From Bartonella sp. M0177 (GTDB lineage: Bacteria > Pseudomonadota > Alphaproteobacteria > Rhizobiales > Rhizobiaceae), in contig NZ_JACFOY010000001.1 of the NCBI RefSeq assembly GCF_016102285.1, positions 620,001 through 684,000 on the forward strand: a DNA stretch of 64,000 bases, in the 5' to 3' direction. The translations under genes and the position numbers were made by a program. The notes beneath the pieces were generated by a model. It was not told the origin of the DNA and made no database searches. It saw only the letters and a program-made list of their open reading frames with translations. Of the stretch, positions 1 to 8,800 are shown piece after piece; the first letter of the stretch is position 1, and each line of letters opens with the position of its first letter.

Positions 1-7
1 TCGAATA

Positions 8-40
8 ATTATATAATTCCTGTAGTAACTACAGCTTCAA
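8..40 (-). promoter_or_regulatory. MerR-type promoter/operator firing leftwards
   Basis: Read on the minus strand there is a -35-like TTGAAG (35-40), then the perfect inverted repeat CTGTAG-TTA-CTACAG (20-34). A -10-like element follows: TATATA at 10-15 (19-bp spacer) or a perfect TATAAT at 8-13 (21-bp spacer). An overlong spacer filled by a dyad is the hallmark of promoters activated by MerR-family regulators, and the CTGTAG...CTACAG core resembles operators of the CadR/PbrR/ZntR group. It lies between the merR gene and an unseen gene beyond the left edge, which is the inferred target. Confidence 0.6.
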
Positions 41-48
41 GAGGAAAA

Positions 49-468
49 ATGCAGAAAATTTATTTTTCTATTGGCGAACTTTCAAAACATAGCGGCTGCA
101 ATATCGAAACCATCCGTTATTACGGAAAAATTGGCCTGCTTGATGAGCCGGAACGTACAGAAGGCAATCAGCGCCGTTATGTCGAGGCCGATTACAAGCG
201 TCTTTTGTTTATTTTAAGAGCCAGAAATCTCGGTTTTTCGATAGAGGCTATACGCCAGCTTATAGCGCTTTCCAAACATCCGGATGATCCATGCGGGGAA
301 GCGGATACAATAGCGCACAAGCAACTTGCAGAAACACGTATGAAAATTGCACGATTGAAAATTCTGGAAAAAGAGCTGGAGAGGATTACAAAGCCGTGCG
401 TCGGCCACAAAATACATGAATGCAAGGTTATTGAAAGCCTTGCAGATACAAGCTCTCTTCAAGCATGA
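49..468 (+). CDS. MerR-family metal-responsive transcriptional regulator
   Basis: 139-residue MerR protein. An N-terminal winged helix-turn-helix (about residues 6-75, beginning FSIGELSKHSG, with the IRYYGKIGLL motif) is followed by a dimerisation helix (about 80-115) and a metal loop. Candidate metal ligands are C82 (DDPCGEAD), C117 and C125 (CVGHKIHEC). MerR and ZntR use three cysteines at comparable positions. CueR lacks the first but has the seven-residue gap between the last two, as here, so the metal is uncertain: divalent Zn/Cd/Pb/Hg or Cu(I). The start is supported by AAGAGG just upstream. The gene converges on the copZ-like gene. The promoter upstream faces left, so its main target is probably outside the window. 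Confidence 0.88.
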   Translation: MQKIYFSIGELSKHSGCNIETIRYYGKIGLLDEPERTEGNQRRYVEADYKRLLFILRARNLGFSIEAIRQLIALSKHPDDPCGEADTIAHKQLAETRMKIARLKILEKELERITKPCVGHKIHECKVIESLADTSSLQA

Positions 469-496
469 CCGCTTGAAGAGAGAATTCTGATGATTT

Positions 497-709
497 TTAC
501 AAGGCTTGAGGCGTGTAGCCCTCTTCCTTCATAATGTTGGCCAAACTTGCCTTGTCGGCCACACCTTTGACTTTGACGAGATGTTTGTCGAGTTCGATAT
601 TGACATCGGCAGACGGATATTTTTCTTTGATTGCGTTGGTGATTGTTTTTACACAATGCCCGCATGTCATATCTTCTACCTTGAATAAGCTTGTGTTTTG
701 ATCAGACAT
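497..709 (-). CDS. copZ: Copper chaperone, heavy-metal-associated (HMA) domain protein
   Basis: 70-residue single HMA domain (ferredoxin-like fold). The Cu(I)-binding MTCGHC loop lies at residues 14-19, with C16 and C19 as ligands. CopZ/Atx1-type proteins carry cytosolic Cu(I) and hand it to P1B ATPases; the CopA encoded at 48.8-51.3 kb is the obvious partner here. The gene is leftward, converges with the merR gene, and has its own MerR-type promoter just upstream that closely matches the copA promoter. The domain is complete and of usual length. The Gly-His between the two cysteines, rather than Ala-Ser, is a common variant in free-standing chaperones. Confidence 0.88.
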   Translation of the reverse strand: MSDQNTSLFKVEDMTCGHCVKTITNAIKEKYPSADVNIELDKHLVKVKGVADKASLANIMKEEGYTPQAL

Positions 710-743
710 TTTTATATTCCTTTGCCTATTGACTATTTACTAT

Positions 744-776
744 AATATGAGGGGTTCCTATAGGGTAAGGTCAAGG
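744..776 (-). promoter_or_regulatory. CueR/HmrR-type copper promoter of copZ
   Basis: On the minus strand, CCCTTGACCTT contains the -35 TTGACC (769-774). After a 19-bp spacer containing TTACCCTATAGGAACC comes a -10-like CATATT (744-749). The 11 bases CCCTTGACCTT are identical to those in the copA promoter at 51.3 kb, and the next 20-base block agrees at 14 positions. This is the layout of promoters activated by CueR-like MerR proteins. It lies about 35-65 bases upstream of the copZ start codon. Confidence 0.75.
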
Positions 777-819
777 GCGGGGGAGTTGTTTATTTTTATA
801 AAGCCCGCAAAACAGGAAA

Positions 820-2160
820 ATGATGAAGTCTGCACGTAATTTGAATAGTGATGACATACGCACGCTGGCGCTTGCCTCTTTGGGGGGAGCACTCGAGTTC
901 TATGACTTCATTATATTTGTGTTTTTTACAGCCGAAATTTCCCATACGGTTCTGCCGTCGGAAATGTCACCTTGGCTTGCCACAACGTGGACCTATGGCA
1001 TATTTGCCGCCGGTTATCTGATGCGCCCCATCGGGGGAGTCGTCATGGCACATCTTGGCGATAAACTCGGACGCAAGCGTATTTTTACGTTCTCGGTCCT
1101 TTTGATGTCGCTTGCAACTTTGGGCATGGCTTTTGTGCCGACCTATAACCATTTCGGTATTCTTTCTCCGCTTATTCTTTTGGCCTGCCGGATGATGCAG
1201 GGGTTGGCAGTCGGGGGCGAAGTTCCCGGTGCATGGACATTTGTAGCCGAGCATGTTCCGGAACGTCATGTCGGGCTTTCAACAGGTGTTCTTACCTCCG
1301 GTCTTTCCCTCGGCATTCTGATCGGTTCTTTTATCGCTTTTGCAATCAATCATATTGTTCATAACAATGTTTTGCCGTGGCCTGAAAATGTAACCGATTT
1401 TTGGGGCTGGAGAGTTGCCTTCGTCATTGGCGGAATTTTCGGGCTGATTGCTGTCTGGCTCAGGCGTTTTCTGGAAGAAACGCCAATATTCAAAGAACTG
1501 AAAAGGAAAAAAGCTTTATCCAAAGAAATTCCTTTGAAAGTGGTTTTGACGAAATATCTGGGAAGCGTTGTCGTAGCAGTTCTTTTGACGTGGACTTTAT
1601 CGACAACAATTATGATCAGTACTTTGCTCACGCCCAACTACATGAAAGCTGCACCTTATAATTATTCGGGTGATATCACCCTTGCGGCCAATTCGATAAC
1701 CAGTTTTTTCCTTATTCTTGGAACGCCGGTTGCAGGATTTCTGTGTGACCGCTTCGGTAGCGGCAAGTTTTTTACGTTTTCCGGAATTGTTTTTGCAGTC
1801 GTTTCCTACATTTTTTATCATTGCGCCGGCTATTCAACGACTTTGCTCTTTGTGCTTTCGGCCTTTCTCGGTTTTTTTGCCGGCTATGTCGGCTCGGTCG
1901 CTTATGTGATTGTTCGTAGTTTTCCTGCAACGGTAAGGTTTTCCGGTTTGTCTTTTTCTTATAATATTGCCTATGCGGTTTTCGGTGGTTTGACACCATG
2001 GGCAATCAATTTGATGCAACCGATTTTTCCCATGTTCCATATGTGGTATCTGATTATCATTTCCCTTCTTGCAAGCCTTGTCGGGCTTTACCTGATTTTT
2101 TACGGGGAAAAGAAACAAATGCCGATAGGGATAGAAGAGCTTGAAACAAAGGATTTATGA
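820..2160 (+). CDS. Major facilitator transporter, metabolite:H+ symporter (MHS) family
   Basis: 446-residue inner-membrane protein with about 12 predicted hydrophobic segments. Family marks are EFYDF near the N-terminus (26-30), the MFS loop GDKLGRKR (80-87) and RMMQGLAVGGEVPGA (about 124-138). These are typical of the ProP/KgtP/ShiA group, which imports organic acids, betaines or aromatic acids with protons. The substrate cannot be read from the sequence. The start could be either of two adjacent ATGs (820 or 823); the upstream CAGGAA serves both. Its promoter region abuts the divergent copper promoter of copZ, but nothing suggests a role in metal handling. Confidence 0.85.
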   Translation: MMKSARNLNSDDIRTLALASLGGALEFYDFIIFVFFTAEISHTVLPSEMSPWLATTWTYGIFAAGYLMRPIGGVVMAHLGDKLGRKRIFTFSVLLMSLATLGMAFVPTYNHFGILSPLILLACRMMQGLAVGGEVPGAWTFVAEHVPERHVGLSTGVLTSGLSLGILIGSFIAFAINHIVHNNVLPWPENVTDFWGWRVAFVIGGIFGLIAVWLRRFLEETPIFKELKRKKALSKEIPLKVVLTKYLGSVVVAVLLTWTLSTTIMISTLLTPNYMKAAPYNYSGDITLAANSITSFFLILGTPVAGFLCDRFGSGKFFTFSGIVFAVVSYIFYHCAGYSTTLLFVLSAFLGFFAGYVGSVAYVIVRSFPATVRFSGLSFSYNIAYAVFGGLTPWAINLMQPIFPMFHMWYLIIISLLASLVGLYLIFYGEKKQMPIGIEELETKDL

Positions 2161-2309
2161 TTGCTACGACCGAAATGTGCATCAAATTCAAAAATTTCCG
2201 GTGTTCTCGGCGGTTTTCACGAAAAGCTTGCATGCTTGTTAAAAAAGTCTTGCTCATCAAACGTTTGAATGGCAATTTTGCAGTTTATCGACTTTCGAAG
2301 GAATAGAGA

Positions 2310-2603
2310 ATGATTTATGCTTTGCTATCTGTGATAGATATGATCTTTAGTGTCTATATTTTCATTCTCATTGCGGGCGCTGTTTTTTCCTGGCTCTATG
2401 CGTTCAACATCGTTAATCCGCACAACCCGCTGATAGCTGCAATCGGCAATTTTCTTTATCGGTCAACCGAACCGGTACTCGCGCCAATCCGTCGTATTCT
2501 GCCAAACTTGGGATCAATCGATATTTCGCCGATTGTTGTATTCCTGATTATCTATTTTATTCGTATCTTTATGTGGCGCGCCTATGCCGGACTCTTTTTC
2601 TAA
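2310..2603 (+). CDS. yggT: YggT family membrane protein
   Basis: 97-residue protein with two hydrophobic segments separated by a basic loop. The loop holds the family signature [20 protein letters not shown] (about residues 51-70), followed by the second membrane helix. YggT proteins are small inner-membrane proteins linked to osmotic tolerance and to cell division or membrane organisation, with no settled biochemical function. Length and domain are standard for alphaproteobacteria, which usually have a single YGGT repeat. GAAGGAATAGAG precedes the ATG. The gene stands alone between two MHS transporters and converges with the second one. Confidence 0.87.
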   Translation: MIYALLSVIDMIFSVYIFILIAGAVFSWLYAFNIVNPHNPLIAAIGNFLYRSTEPVLAPIRRILPNLGSIDISPIVVFLIIYFIRIFMWRAYAGLFF

Positions 2604-2698
2604 ATCCGGATGGCATATGCGGGATTTAAAAACTGGCCAAAGAAGATGGTAAGGGGTGTGGTTGGCATCCCTCATTTAGGTGATCGTTTCCGCTGCCT

Positions 2699-3982
2699 TT
2701 AGTGAACTTTTTTGTTCCGGCTTAAAAATACTGCCCCTAAACACAAAATGTTGGTGAAGATGAGGTAGAAGGCAGGCGAGGCGGGATTGCCGGTGAGCTC
2801 CAATATCCATGTAACAACGATTTGCGCTGTTCCGCCAAAGAGCGAAATTCCCAAAGCATAAGAGATAGAAAATCCGGTGGCCCGCAATCTTTTCGGGAAA
2901 CATTCACATAAGAATATAACAATTCCGGCGCCGCTAATGTTCTGCAAGGCTGTGAAAATGGTGATGACGCCGAAGAACACCCAAATGCTGTTGAATTGGT
3001 TGACGAGATAAAGTCCCGGCCACAGGATAACAAGCAATATGATGCGGGGAGCAACGATTGTTATCCGCCGTCCGAACCGGTCGGCACAATAACCGCCAAT
3101 CAATGCAAAAATAACAACCCCCAATCCGACAACAAAAGTGGCAAGCATTGCAAAGTTCTCGCCATAATGCAGCTCGGTCAGGGCATAAGTCGTTGTATAA
3201 TTTAAAAAATATTGCGTAACGGTACTGCCTGAAAGGACGAATATCCCGATGAAAATCAAAGCACTGTGATGTTCGAATATTTCTTTTAGCAGTCCCTTTG
3301 TCGAGTTATTTTCGGCTTTGTCTTCAAGTTTTAATGTTTCACCAAGATGACGACGCATCAAAATTGCAATCGGTAAAATGCAAAGGCCCAGACCAAAAGC
3401 AATGCGCCATCCCCAATCGGTTTGTTGTTGATGGGTCAGATAAAGGCTTAAGATATAGCCGACCAAACCGGCGGTTATTGCCGCGCCCCCCTGTGCAACA
3501 ATCTGCCAACTCGCATAGAAAGCGCGTTTTCCTTCCGGAGCAGCCTCCATAATGAACGTTGTTGCAGGCCCTGCTTCGCCGCCCCAGGCGAGCCCTTGTG
3601 CCAATCTGGCAATCACCAGCAATATGGGGGCTGCAACTCCGATTTGCTCATAACCGGGCAGAAGAATAAGACCTGCAGTGCCGATCGCCATCAACAACAT
3701 TGTCAGGATCATTGCGGGTTTGCGTCCGACCTTGTCGGCATAGGTGCCGATGAGGATTGCCCCCAAGGGGCGGGCTATAAAACCTATGCCGAATGTTGAA
3801 ACCGAAGACATCAGGCTGATAAACTCGTTGTCAGATGGAAAAAAAGTTTTCCCGATCATGACAGCGAATGTTGTGTAGACGATAAAATCGTAAAATTCGA
3901 CAGCATTACCGATAGCAACAGCGGCAACATCACCTTTGGTAATGTTATGGCTTTTGTGAGGGGCTTTTACTGCAGCATCCAT
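2699..3982 (-). CDS. Major facilitator transporter, metabolite:H+ symporter (MHS) family
   Basis: 427-residue, 12-segment inner-membrane transporter. Family marks are EFYDFIVY (29-36), the cytoplasmic loop YADKVGRKP (81-89), RLAQGLAWGGEAGPA in the fourth segment, and the second-half loop ADRFGRR. It belongs to the same MHS group as the transporter at 820-2160 but is clearly divergent from it, so they are not a recent duplication. Substrates of close relatives include citrate, alpha-ketoglutarate, shikimate and betaine; none can be chosen from sequence alone. The upstream region has no strong ribosome-binding site. The gene converges with yggT. Confidence 0.84.
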   Translation of the reverse strand: MDAAVKAPHKSHNITKGDVAAVAIGNAVEFYDFIVYTTFAVMIGKTFFPSDNEFISLMSSVSTFGIGFIARPLGAILIGTYADKVGRKPAMILTMLLMAIGTAGLILLPGYEQIGVAAPILLVIARLAQGLAWGGEAGPATTFIMEAAPEGKRAFYASWQIVAQGGAAITAGLVGYILSLYLTHQQQTDWGWRIAFGLGLCILPIAILMRRHLGETLKLEDKAENNSTKGLLKEIFEHHSALIFIGIFVLSGSTVTQYFLNYTTTYALTELHYGENFAMLATFVVGLGVVIFALIGGYCADRFGRRITIVAPRIILLVILWPGLYLVNQFNSIWVFFGVITIFTALQNISGAGIVIFLCECFPKRLRATGFSISYALGISLFGGTAQIVVTWILELTGNPASPAFYLIFTNILCLGAVFLSRNKKVH

Positions 3983-4434
3983 ACGTCAAAAATCCCGTTG
4001 CACTCTTTTTATCGGAATTGGGCGCCGGTTTTGCACCAATTATTGTCAACCTTTTAATCAAAAAGACCGGTTGCGGACAGATAACAAAACAAGTTTTTTG
4101 GTGCGTAACGGCATTTTGATCAAGCCTCGCTTTAATAAGCAAAAAAGATGATTTTTTCAGCAATTTGCGTGATTATCATTCCAAGCTTATAGGACATTTA
4201 TCTGCGTTTCCAAATCAATAGCTTGTCAATAACATGTTTTTGTCAGCAATTTCTCTTTTCGGGACGACGCATAAACAGTCAGGCATCGAAATGTCATTCC
4301 TCCCTTAGGCCGTCAATGACAATCACACCCCGAATAAATAAAACTTGTACCAGAAAACCAAGCGCGACAGGCTTCAAAGTTTATAAGAGCACAACGGAAG
4401 TGTTCCTGTTAAAACCACCCGCCATGATGCTAAA
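3983..4434. other. Intergenic region, no gene recognised
   Basis: About 450 bases between the start of the MHS transporter and the ppa terminator. It holds the unmapped promoter of the leftward transporter. Short open frames that run into ppa on the opposite strand have no recognisable domain and look like chance frames. Confidence 0.6.
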
Positions 4435-4470
4435 AAGACAACGCCCGCCAAAGTTTGACGGGCGTTTTAA
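4435..4470 (-). terminator. Rho-independent terminator of ppa
   Basis: An 8-bp perfect stem (4440-4447 with 4459-4466, AACGCCCG/CGGGCGTT) encloses a short loop. On the minus strand it is followed by TGTCTTTTTA. It lies about 55 bases past the ppa stop. The plus strand also has a short T run, so it may work in both directions. Confidence 0.8.
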
Positions 4471-4521
4471 TGAAATATTTTTAAAGCTGATTGATAGAAG
4501 ACTATCAATTATTTCCAAGGA

Positions 4522-5049
4522 TTATTTTTTTGCGCGCTTGATTGCTTTGTTGATGAGCTCGCGGGCAAAATCCTCATCTTCCCATCCGCCAATCTTGACC
4601 CATTTGCCGGGTTCGAGATCTTTATAATGCTGGAAGAAATGTTCAACCTGTTTCAAGGTTATTTCCGGCATATCGGCATAGTCGTGAACATCGACATAAC
4701 GCTGTGTCATCTTGGGTGTCGGAACAGCAATGATTTTCTCATCTTTGCCGCCGTCATCTTCCATAATTAAAGCGCCAATAGGACGGCAATTGATAACGCA
4801 TCCTGGAACAAGCGGACGGGTGTTAAGAACGAGAACATCAATCGGGTCGCCATCTTCGGACAAAGTGTGCGGAACAAAACCGTAATTGCCCGGATATGTC
4901 ATCGGGGTGTAGAGAAAACGATCAACAAACAGCGCACCGGACTTTTTATCCATTTCATATTTGATTGGTTGACCGCCGACCGGCACTTCGATGATAACAT
5001 TAACATCTTCCGGCGGGTTTTTGCCGATGGGGATCAAATCAATATTCAT
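4522..5049 (-). CDS. ppa: Inorganic pyrophosphatase (family I, soluble)
   Basis: 175-residue cytosolic enzyme that hydrolyses pyrophosphate to two phosphates, pulling biosynthetic reactions forward; Mg2+-dependent and normally hexameric. The signature DGDPIDV carries three metal-binding aspartates, and other family blocks include [20 protein letters not shown] and GWEDEDFA. An in-frame start 36 bases upstream exists. The chosen ATG gives the family's usual length (about 176) and has AAAGGA at the right distance. It follows typA on the same strand, but a terminator hairpin lies in its leader. Confidence 0.95.
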   Translation of the reverse strand: MNIDLIPIGKNPPEDVNVIIEVPVGGQPIKYEMDKKSGALFVDRFLYTPMTYPGNYGFVPHTLSEDGDPIDVLVLNTRPLVPGCVINCRPIGALIMEDDGGKDEKIIAVPTPKMTQRYVDVHDYADMPEITLKQVEHFFQHYKDLEPGKWVKIGGWEDEDFARELINKAIKRAKK

Positions 5050-5068
5050 AGAGACATCCTTTCCAGAA

Positions 5069-5102
5069 TAAAAAGAGCCGGACACCTTCTAGGGTATCCG
5101 GC
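5069..5102 (-). terminator. Terminator hairpin between typA and ppa
   Basis: On the minus strand a 10-bp stem with one G-U pair (5093-5102 with 5077-5086) and a 6-base loop CTAGAA is followed by TCTTTTTATT. It lies just after the typA stop and ends about 20 bases before the ppa ATG, so it sits inside the ppa leader. It probably ends typA transcription and may attenuate read-through into ppa. Confidence 0.72.
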
Positions 5103-5117
5103 ATAAATGGACAAAAA

Positions 5118-6947
5118 TCAGGCAGCACTGTCCGACGGACGCGGCTTTCCGTTTCTTTTACGATCAATCGGATCAAGATAAAGCTTGCGCAGACGAATGT
5201 TCTTTGGCGTAACCTCGACGAGTTCGTCATCCTGAATCCACGACAACGCACGTTCCAATGTCATTTTGATAGGAGGAGTGAGTTTCACAGCCTCATCCTT
5301 TCCGGCAGCACGAACATTGGTAAGCTTTTTACCCTTCAAGACGTTTACATCCAAATCATTATCACGTGAATGGATGCCGATAATCATTCCTTGATAGACT
5401 TTAACGCCAGCATCAATGATCATCGGGCCGCGGTCTTCAAGATTGAACAGGGCATAGGCTACCGATTCACCATTATCATTGGAAATCATGACACCATTGG
5501 TACGTCCGGCAATATCGCCTTTATAAGGTTCATAGTCATGGAACAGGCGGTTCATAACGGCAGTACCGCGCGTATCTGTCAATAATTCCGACTGGTAGCC
5601 GATAAGGCCACGTGTCGGCGCATAAAAGACCATGCGAACACGATTTCCACCTGACGGCTTAAGCTCGATCATCTCGCCTTTGCGTTCCGACATTTTCTGG
5701 ACGACAATGCCGGAATATTCCTCGTCAACGTCAATGACAACTTCTTCGACCGGTTCAAGCTTGTTGCCATTTTCGTCGGTATGCATAACGACACGTGGAC
5801 GCGAAACCGAAAGCTCGAAACCTTCGCGGCGCATATTTTCGATCAAAACAGCAAGCTGCAATTCTCCACGGCCGGAAACATAGAAGGAATCCTTATCTTT
5901 TGATTCCTCGATTTTCAGAGCAACGTTCCCTTCAGCCTCTTTAAGCAAACGGTCACGAATAACACGGCTTGTAACTTTGTCACCTTCTGTGCCGGCAAGC
6001 GGGCTGTCATTGACAAGAAAACTCATTGTTACCGTTGGCGGGTCAATCGGCTGGGCCTTCAAAGGCTCGGTCACTGACGGATCACAGAAAGTATCGGCAA
6101 CCGTACCTTTTTGCAGACCGGCAATGGCAACGATATCGCCGGCGTCACCTTCTTCGATCGGTTGACGCTCAAGCCCGCGGAAAGCAAGAATTTTTGAAAT
6201 TCTGCCACTTTCGACAAGATTACCCTGCTGGTCGAGGACTTTCACTGCCTGGTTCGGTTTGATTTTACCGGAGTGAATTCTGCCGGTGATGATACGACCC
6301 AAAAATGGATCGGCTTCCAGAATGGTACCGATCATCGTGAAGGGGCCCGGAGCAACAGTGGGAGCCGGTACATGGCGCACGACCATGTCGAACAAAGGAG
6401 CTAACCCCTGATCTTTCGGACCATCGGGGCTTTCGGCCATCCAGCCATCACGACCGGAACCATAAAGGATCGGGAAATCGAGTTGTTCATCTGTTGCGTC
6501 AAGTGCTGCAAACAGATCGAAAACTTCATTGATAACTTCTTCAGGACGTGCGTCGGGACGATCGATCTTGTTAATGGCAACAATCGGACGCAGGCCGACT
6601 TTCAAGGCTTTGCCGACAACAAATTTTGTTTGCGGCATCGGGCCTTCCGCGGCATCCACGAGAACAATGGCTCCATCCACCATATTAAGGATACGTTCCA
6701 CTTCACCGCCGAAATCGGCGTGTCCGGGTGTATCAACAATATTGATACGCGTATCTTTCCAAACGACAGAGGTAACTTTGGCAAGAATGGTAATTCCACG
6801 TTCTTTTTCAATATCGTTGGAATCCATCATACGCTCGCCAGTGCGTTGGTTTTGGCGGAAATTTCCTGACTGCTTTAGTAGCCCGTCGACAAGGGTTGTT
6901 TTACCGTGGTCAACGTGGGCAATGATTGCAATATTGCGCAATTGCAT
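5118..6947 (-). CDS. typA: Ribosome-associated GTPase TypA/BipA
   Basis: 609-residue translational GTPase of the EF-G/LepA class. It binds the ribosome and helps 50S assembly and growth under stress. GTPase motifs in order are [10 protein letters not shown] (about 9-18), the switch I segment [19 protein letters not shown] and NKIDRPDA. Domain II, the EF-G-like domain and the BipA C-terminal domain follow ([17 protein letters not shown] and [11 protein letters not shown] segments). An upstream in-frame start would add 23 unlikely residues. The chosen ATG begins [16 protein letters not shown], the usual N-terminus, with AGAAG upstream. Confidence 0.96.
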   Translation of the reverse strand: MQLRNIAIIAHVDHGKTTLVDGLLKQSGNFRQNQRTGERMMDSNDIEKERGITILAKVTSVVWKDTRINIVDTPGHADFGGEVERILNMVDGAIVLVDAAEGPMPQTKFVVGKALKVGLRPIVAINKIDRPDARPEEVINEVFDLFAALDATDEQLDFPILYGSGRDGWMAESPDGPKDQGLAPLFDMVVRHVPAPTVAPGPFTMIGTILEADPFLGRIITGRIHSGKIKPNQAVKVLDQQGNLVESGRISKILAFRGLERQPIEEGDAGDIVAIAGLQKGTVADTFCDPSVTEPLKAQPIDPPTVTMSFLVNDSPLAGTEGDKVTSRVIRDRLLKEAEGNVALKIEESKDKDSFYVSGRGELQLAVLIENMRREGFELSVSRPRVVMHTDENGNKLEPVEEVVIDVDEEYSGIVVQKMSERKGEMIELKPSGGNRVRMVFYAPTRGLIGYQSELLTDTRGTAVMNRLFHDYEPYKGDIAGRTNGVMISNDNGESVAYALFNLEDRGPMIIDAGVKVYQGMIIGIHSRDNDLDVNVLKGKKLTNVRAAGKDEAVKLTPPIKMTLERALSWIQDDELVEVTPKNIRLRKLYLDPIDRKRNGKPRPSDSAA

Positions 6948-7420
6948 GTAAATCTTCTTTTCGTTCACTGAAATTTCGAAAATACGGCAACAATAAGCTG
7001 CCGCATGGTGTTGCATGCCTCTTACAAGTTTTTTACGGTTTTTGGAAGAGGGGGAAACCTTTTTTAGCTAAGATAAACGCATTATCATAACTTTGAACCT
7101 TCGAAGGCATTCTTTCCATTATATGAGAATAGTCGATTGCCTAATCAATATCTCGCCATAAAATGCCTTCTCCCGATGAAAATAATTATTAAAAAAATCA
7201 AGAAAATAATTGCAAAAGAGAAGAAGCGTAATGGCATTATTCTATCCAGTCATGGTTCTTCATTGACGAGGCTGTCTATGTCGGCACAATCAGATTGTGC
7301 GCTTTAATCCGGCTTGTGCTTTTTCAATCCGGATTTTGCTTTTGAATAATGAAGGCCGTCGTTCAATGTCGAAAAATAGAACAACGGCCAAAAACTGGGA
7401 CTTTACCCTTAAAAGGGGAC
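6948..7420. other. Intergenic region between mgtE and typA
   Basis: About 470 bases with no convincing gene. It contains the typA promoter region and a 9-bp inverted repeat (GAAGGCATT at 7103-7111, AATGCCTTC at 7162-7170) with a 50-base gap. An imperfect 11-bp hairpin (7354-7364 with 7379-7389) lies just past the mgtE stop. It lacks a clear T run, so I do not call it a terminator. Confidence 0.55.
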
Positions 7421-8800
7421 TCACAAAAGTGTGCCACTCAAAATAAGTGCAGCGACAGAAAAATAGATAACAATACCGGTTACGTCGACCAGTGTTGCGA
7501 CAAAAGGTGCGGAAGCACTTGCAGGGTCAAATCCCAGTCGGTTCAAGAGAAATGGAAGCATTGAACCGGTGAGACAGCCGAACATAACAATGCCGATAAG
7601 GGCAGCCCCCACCGTTATTGCCACCAGCACCCAATGCTCGCCATAATCGTAGATGCCGGTTTTTTGCCACACGATAATGCGTATAACACCAATCAATCCG
7701 AGCATGGCTCCCAAAGACACGCCAGCCGGTATCTCCCTTAAAGCGACTTTCCACCAATCCCTGAGTTCAAGCTCTCTCAAGGCAAGTGCACGAATGATAA
7801 GAGATGTTGCCTGAGAACCGGAATTACCACCGGAACTCATGATAAGCGGAATGAAGAGGGTAAGGACAATCGCTTTTTCAAGTTCAACCTCAAAATGCTG
7901 CATGGCGCTGGCGGTCAACATTTCGCCTAAAAACAAGACGGCAAGCCAGCCGCCACGCTTTTTCATCATATCGAAAAAACCGATATCCATATAGGGCTTG
8001 TCGAGCGCTTCCATACCACCGAATTTATAAGCATCTTCACTCATTTCTTCGGTCATGGCATCAAGCACGTCATCGACTGTTACAATGCCGATCACGTGGT
8101 CTGTCTCGTCCACAACCGGAACCGAGAGCAGATCGTGACGCCGGAACAGGCGCGCAACCTCTTCCTGATCGGTCAACGGACCAATCTTGATCGGTTCGCC
8201 ATTGGTGGCCGCATTAAGAATCGTGTCATCAGGATTTGCCAGAATAAGATTCCTGAGTGATACCGCTTTGATCAGAACGCTGGTTTCCGGATCAATGACA
8301 TAACTTGCGTAAACTGTTTCGCGTGTACGCTCGACATCGCGGATATGATCAAGCGTTTGACGAACCGACCAGGTGGAAGGAACAGCGATAAATTCTGTCG
8401 TCATTAACGCGCCGGCGCTGCCATCAGGATAACTTGACAGCTTTTTCATCTCGGCACGGGTGAGCGGCTTCAGGAGCGGGTAAAGTTTGGCACGGGTCGC
8501 CTCCTCCATTTCCTGAAACACGTCCGCAGCCTGGTCGGCAGACATTCCGTCAAGAATTGTGACAGAACGCTCGGTGGGCAGCATTTCAAGAATTTGTCCC
8601 GGCTCGTCAAGTTCCGGCTTGTCGAACAGCTCGATAGCATATTCTATCGGCAAAAATTTGAACACATTCACCCGTTCGACAATGTCGAGATCATTAATGA
8701 CATCGACAGCGTCGGCAAAATGCAGACGGCTCAAGCGCTCGGCAAGCGCCTCAGCAGACAGCGTTTTGACATCAAATGCTGAAGTCTGGTTTTCAGTCAT
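7421..8800 (-). CDS. mgtE: Magnesium transporter MgtE
   Basis: 459-residue Mg2+ channel/transporter. It has a cytosolic MgtE N-domain of short helical repeats (about 10-135), a CBS pair that senses Mg2+ (about 140-265; note SVPVVDETDHVIGIVTVDDV), a plug helix, and five membrane helices. The pore block reads LIMSSGGNSGSQATSLIIRA, and the C-terminal block VATLVDVTGIVIYF is also typical. An upstream in-frame start would add 20 residues. The chosen ATG (MTENQTSAFD) has AAGGAG in front. No Mg2+ riboswitch is recognisable in the leader by eye; MgtE is normally gated by its own cytosolic domains. Confidence 0.94.
   Translation of the reverse strand: MTENQTSAFDVKTLSAEALAERLSRLHFADAVDVINDLDIVERVNVFKFLPIEYAIELFDKPELDEPGQILEMLPTERSVTILDGMSADQAADVFQEMEEATRAKLYPLLKPLTRAEMKKLSSYPDGSAGALMTTEFIAVPSTWSVRQTLDHIRDVERTRETVYASYVIDPETSVLIKAVSLRNLILANPDDTILNAATNGEPIKIGPLTDQEEVARLFRRHDLLSVPVVDETDHVIGIVTVDDVLDAMTEEMSEDAYKFGGMEALDKPYMDIGFFDMMKKRGGWLAVLFLGEMLTASAMQHFEVELEKAIVLTLFIPLIMSSGGNSGSQATSLIIRALALRELELRDWWKVALREIPAGVSLGAMLGLIGVIRIIVWQKTGIYDYGEHWVLVAITVGAALIGIVMFGCLTGSMLPFLLNRLGFDPASASAPFVATLVDVTGIVIYFSVAALILSGTLL

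Noticed and set aside
820-3982. The two MHS transporters as a duplicated pair
   Set aside because: They share only family motifs. Their sequences differ throughout and they are on opposite strands, so a recent duplication is unlikely.
7354-7389. Imperfect 11-bp hairpin after mgtE as a terminator
   Set aside because: It has a mismatch, a 14-base loop and no clear T run in the mgtE direction, so the terminator call is not supported.
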